This document shows, piece after piece, positions 5,579 through 6,655 of a stretch of 6,655 bases of DNA. Both the position numbers and the translations under genes were made by a program. The notes beneath the pieces are model-generated. The model was not told the DNA's origin, ran no database searches, and was given only the letters and a program-made list of their open reading frames with translations. Each line of letters starts with the position of its first letter. Position 1 is the first letter of the stretch. Source of the stretch: JAYPHU01 sp038127535 (lineage in GTDB: Bacteria; Pseudomonadota; Alphaproteobacteria; Rhodospirillales; UBA2165); assembly GCA_038127535.1 (NCBI GenBank), contig JAYPHU010000065.1, positions 1-6,655 of the forward strand. Direction: 5' to 3'.

Positions 5579-6388
5579 ATGGCATTGCCAACCTTTACCA
5601 TGCGTCAGCTCTTGGAAGCCGGCGTTCATTTCGGACACGTTACCCGCCGCTGGAATCCGAGGATGGAAGAATACATCTTCGGTGTTCGTCAGGGCGTGCA
5701 CATCATCGATCTTCAACAAACCGTTCCGATGCTCTATCGCGCGATGCAGGCGGTAAACGAAGTTGTCGCCGGGGGCGGCCGGGTGCTGCTGGTCGGTACA
5801 AAACGCCAGGCCAGCTCGCCGGTCGCCGAAGCGGCGAAACGCTGCGGTCAGTATTACGTCAACCACCGTTGGCTCGGTGGCATGATGACCAACTGGAATA
5901 CGATTTCCAATTCGATTCGCCGGCTGCACTCGTTGGACGAGACACTGTCGGAAGAAAATGTCGGCCTGACCAAAAAAGAGCTGCTGCAGTTGACTCGGGA
6001 GAGGGAGAAGCTGGAGCGAGCGCTTGGCGGTATCAAGGAAATGGGCGGTCTGCCGGACATCATGTTCGTGATCGACACCAACAAGGAAGACATCGCGGTC
6101 GCAGAAGCGAACAAGCTGGGCATTCCGGTCGTCGGTGTGATCGACTCCAACAGTAACCCTGAAGGTATTGATTATCCGATTCCGGGCAACGATGACTCGC
6201 TCCGCGCGATCACGCTCTACTGCGATTTGATCGCCGGATCGGTTCTCTCCGGTATTCAGGAAGAGATCACCCAAAGCGGCGGCGACATCGGTGCGGCGGA
6301 AGAGGCTCCGGCTGAAGAATTGCCGGCGGCCGAAGAAGCTGCTACGGAGAAACCGGCCGAGGAAGGCGAGAAGCCTACGGCTGAGTAG
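5579..6388 (+). CDS. rpsB: 30S ribosomal protein S2
   Basis: Component of the small ribosomal subunit, bound on the back of the 30S particle near the head-body junction and needed for S1 binding. The 269-residue product starts with MALPTFTMRQLLEAGVHFGH, followed by the conserved TRRWNPRMEEYIFG, GVHIIDLQQT, VLLVGTKRQA, the signature YVNHRWLGGMMTNW, a coiled-coil helical insertion (LTKKELLQLTREREKLER), PDIMFVIDTNKE, and LGIPVVGVIDSNSNPEGIDYPIPGNDD. The last 30 or so residues are a Glu/Ala/Pro-rich acidic tail, as in other alphaproteobacterial S2 proteins. The ATG at 5579 has AAGGA eight bases upstream; the same frame opens at 5510, but those 23 extra residues are not S2-like. It is first in an operon with tsf, 63 bases downstream. 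Stop TAG. Confidence 0.98.
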   Translation: MALPTFTMRQLLEAGVHFGHVTRRWNPRMEEYIFGVRQGVHIIDLQQTVPMLYRAMQAVNEVVAGGGRVLLVGTKRQASSPVAEAAKRCGQYYVNHRWLGGMMTNWNTISNSIRRLHSLDETLSEENVGLTKKELLQLTREREKLERALGGIKEMGGLPDIMFVIDTNKEDIAVAEANKLGIPVVGVIDSNSNPEGIDYPIPGNDDSLRAITLYCDLIAGSVLSGIQEEITQSGGDIGAAEEAPAEELPAAEEAATEKPAEEGEKPTAE

Positions 6389-6399
6389 CACATTTATCC

Positions 6400-6420
6400 T
6401 GGGGAGCTTGGTCACCCCCA
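6400..6420 (+). other. Intercistronic hairpin between rpsB and tsf
   Basis: TGGGG (6400-6404) pairs with CCCCA (6416-6420) around an 11-base loop. It sits 12 bases after the rpsB stop and 31 bases before tsf, with no T-run. It might stabilise the upstream message or tune the S2 to EF-Ts ratio. Confidence 0.4.
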
Positions 6421-6440
6421 TCGTACAACATCTGATGAAT

Positions 6441-6446
6441 GAGGAA
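6441..6446 (+). promoter_or_regulatory. tsf ribosome binding site
   Basis: GAGGAA, five bases before the ATG at 6452; supports independent initiation on tsf within the operon. Confidence 0.7.
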
Positions 6447-6451
6447 GACTG

Positions 6452-6655
6452 ATGGCTGAGATTACGGCTGCATTAGTGAAAGAACTGCGTGAGAAATCCG
6501 GCGCCGGCATGATGGACTGCAAGAAGGCGCTTAACGAAACTGATGGCGACCTGGAAGCGGCGGTCGATTGGCTGCGGACCCAGGGTCTAGCGGCTGCAGC
6601 CAAGAAAGCCGGTCGTGCGGCCTCAGAAGGCCTGGTTGGCGTCGCTGCCAATGGC
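6452..6655 (+). CDS. tsf: Elongation factor Ts, N-terminal part (runs off the window)
   Basis: Guanine-nucleotide exchange factor that releases GDP from EF-Tu in the elongation cycle, in the cytoplasm. The first 68 codons are present and open to the window edge. They show the N-terminal UBA-like domain MAEITAALVKELREKSGAGM with the family signature MMDCKKALNETDGDLEAAVDWLR, which contacts EF-Tu, then the linker AAAAKKAGRAASEGLVGV leading into the core domain. The ATG follows a GAGGAA ribosome binding site. It lies 63 bases after rpsB on the same strand, the universal rpsB-tsf pairing, and is presumably co-transcribed. The frame seen is intact; the missing C-terminal part is due only to the window end. 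Confidence 0.97.
   Translation, partial: MAEITAALVKELREKSGAGMMDCKKALNETDGDLEAAVDWLRTQGLAAAAKKAGRAASEGLVGVAANG

Noticed and set aside
5438..6421. 327-codon open frame on the minus strand
   Set aside because: Antisense shadow of rpsB, whose sequence is unmistakable; the product is Arg/Phe-rich with no recognisable domain.

Overview
The window looks like an alphaproteobacterial chromosome segment. DnaE, S2 and EF-Ts all have the alphaproteobacterial type of sequence, the coding regions are moderately GC-rich, and the rpsB-tsf pair is the usual translation operon. Genus cannot be read from the sequence. No plasmid, phage, insertion sequence, CRISPR or tRNA signal is visible.

Layout. (1) 49-3531, + strand: complete dnaE, the catalytic alpha subunit of DNA polymerase III. 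(2) 3532-3799: a 268-base non-coding gap between convergent genes, packed with GC-rich inverted repeats (main hairpins 3603-3653 and 3674-3744) that resemble small palindromic intergenic elements and could stop transcription from both sides. (3) 3800-4474, - strand: a DUF899 (thioredoxin-like) gene that stays in one frame for its whole length but carries four internal stop codons, so it is a pseudogene. (4) 4484-4816, - strand: an intact ArsR-family repressor gene immediately upstream of that pseudogene, with an 18-bp near-palindrome over its start codon that is probably its own operator. (5) 4916-5455, + strand: a divergent DinB/YfiT-type metal-dependent hydrolase-fold gene. (6) 5579-6388, + strand: rpsB (ribosomal protein S2), preceded by a leader that can fold so as to pair its Shine-Dalgarno region. 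(7) 6452 to the window edge: the start of tsf (EF-Ts), in operon with rpsB.

How it fits together. dnaE and rpsB-tsf are housekeeping genes. The arsR/DUF899/dinB block between them looks like a small accessory stress or redox module, in which the repressor's presumed target has been lost while the repressor and the divergent neighbour survive. All three complete genes dnaE, arsR and rpsB end in TAG, so the TAG codons inside the DUF899 frame should be true stops rather than reassigned codons.

Nothing here clearly amounts to a wholly new system. The points most worth checking are the nonsense-only decay of the DUF899 gene, the operator/start-codon overlap with probable leaderless arsR mRNA, the interlocking palindromes after dnaE, and the rpsB leader fold.
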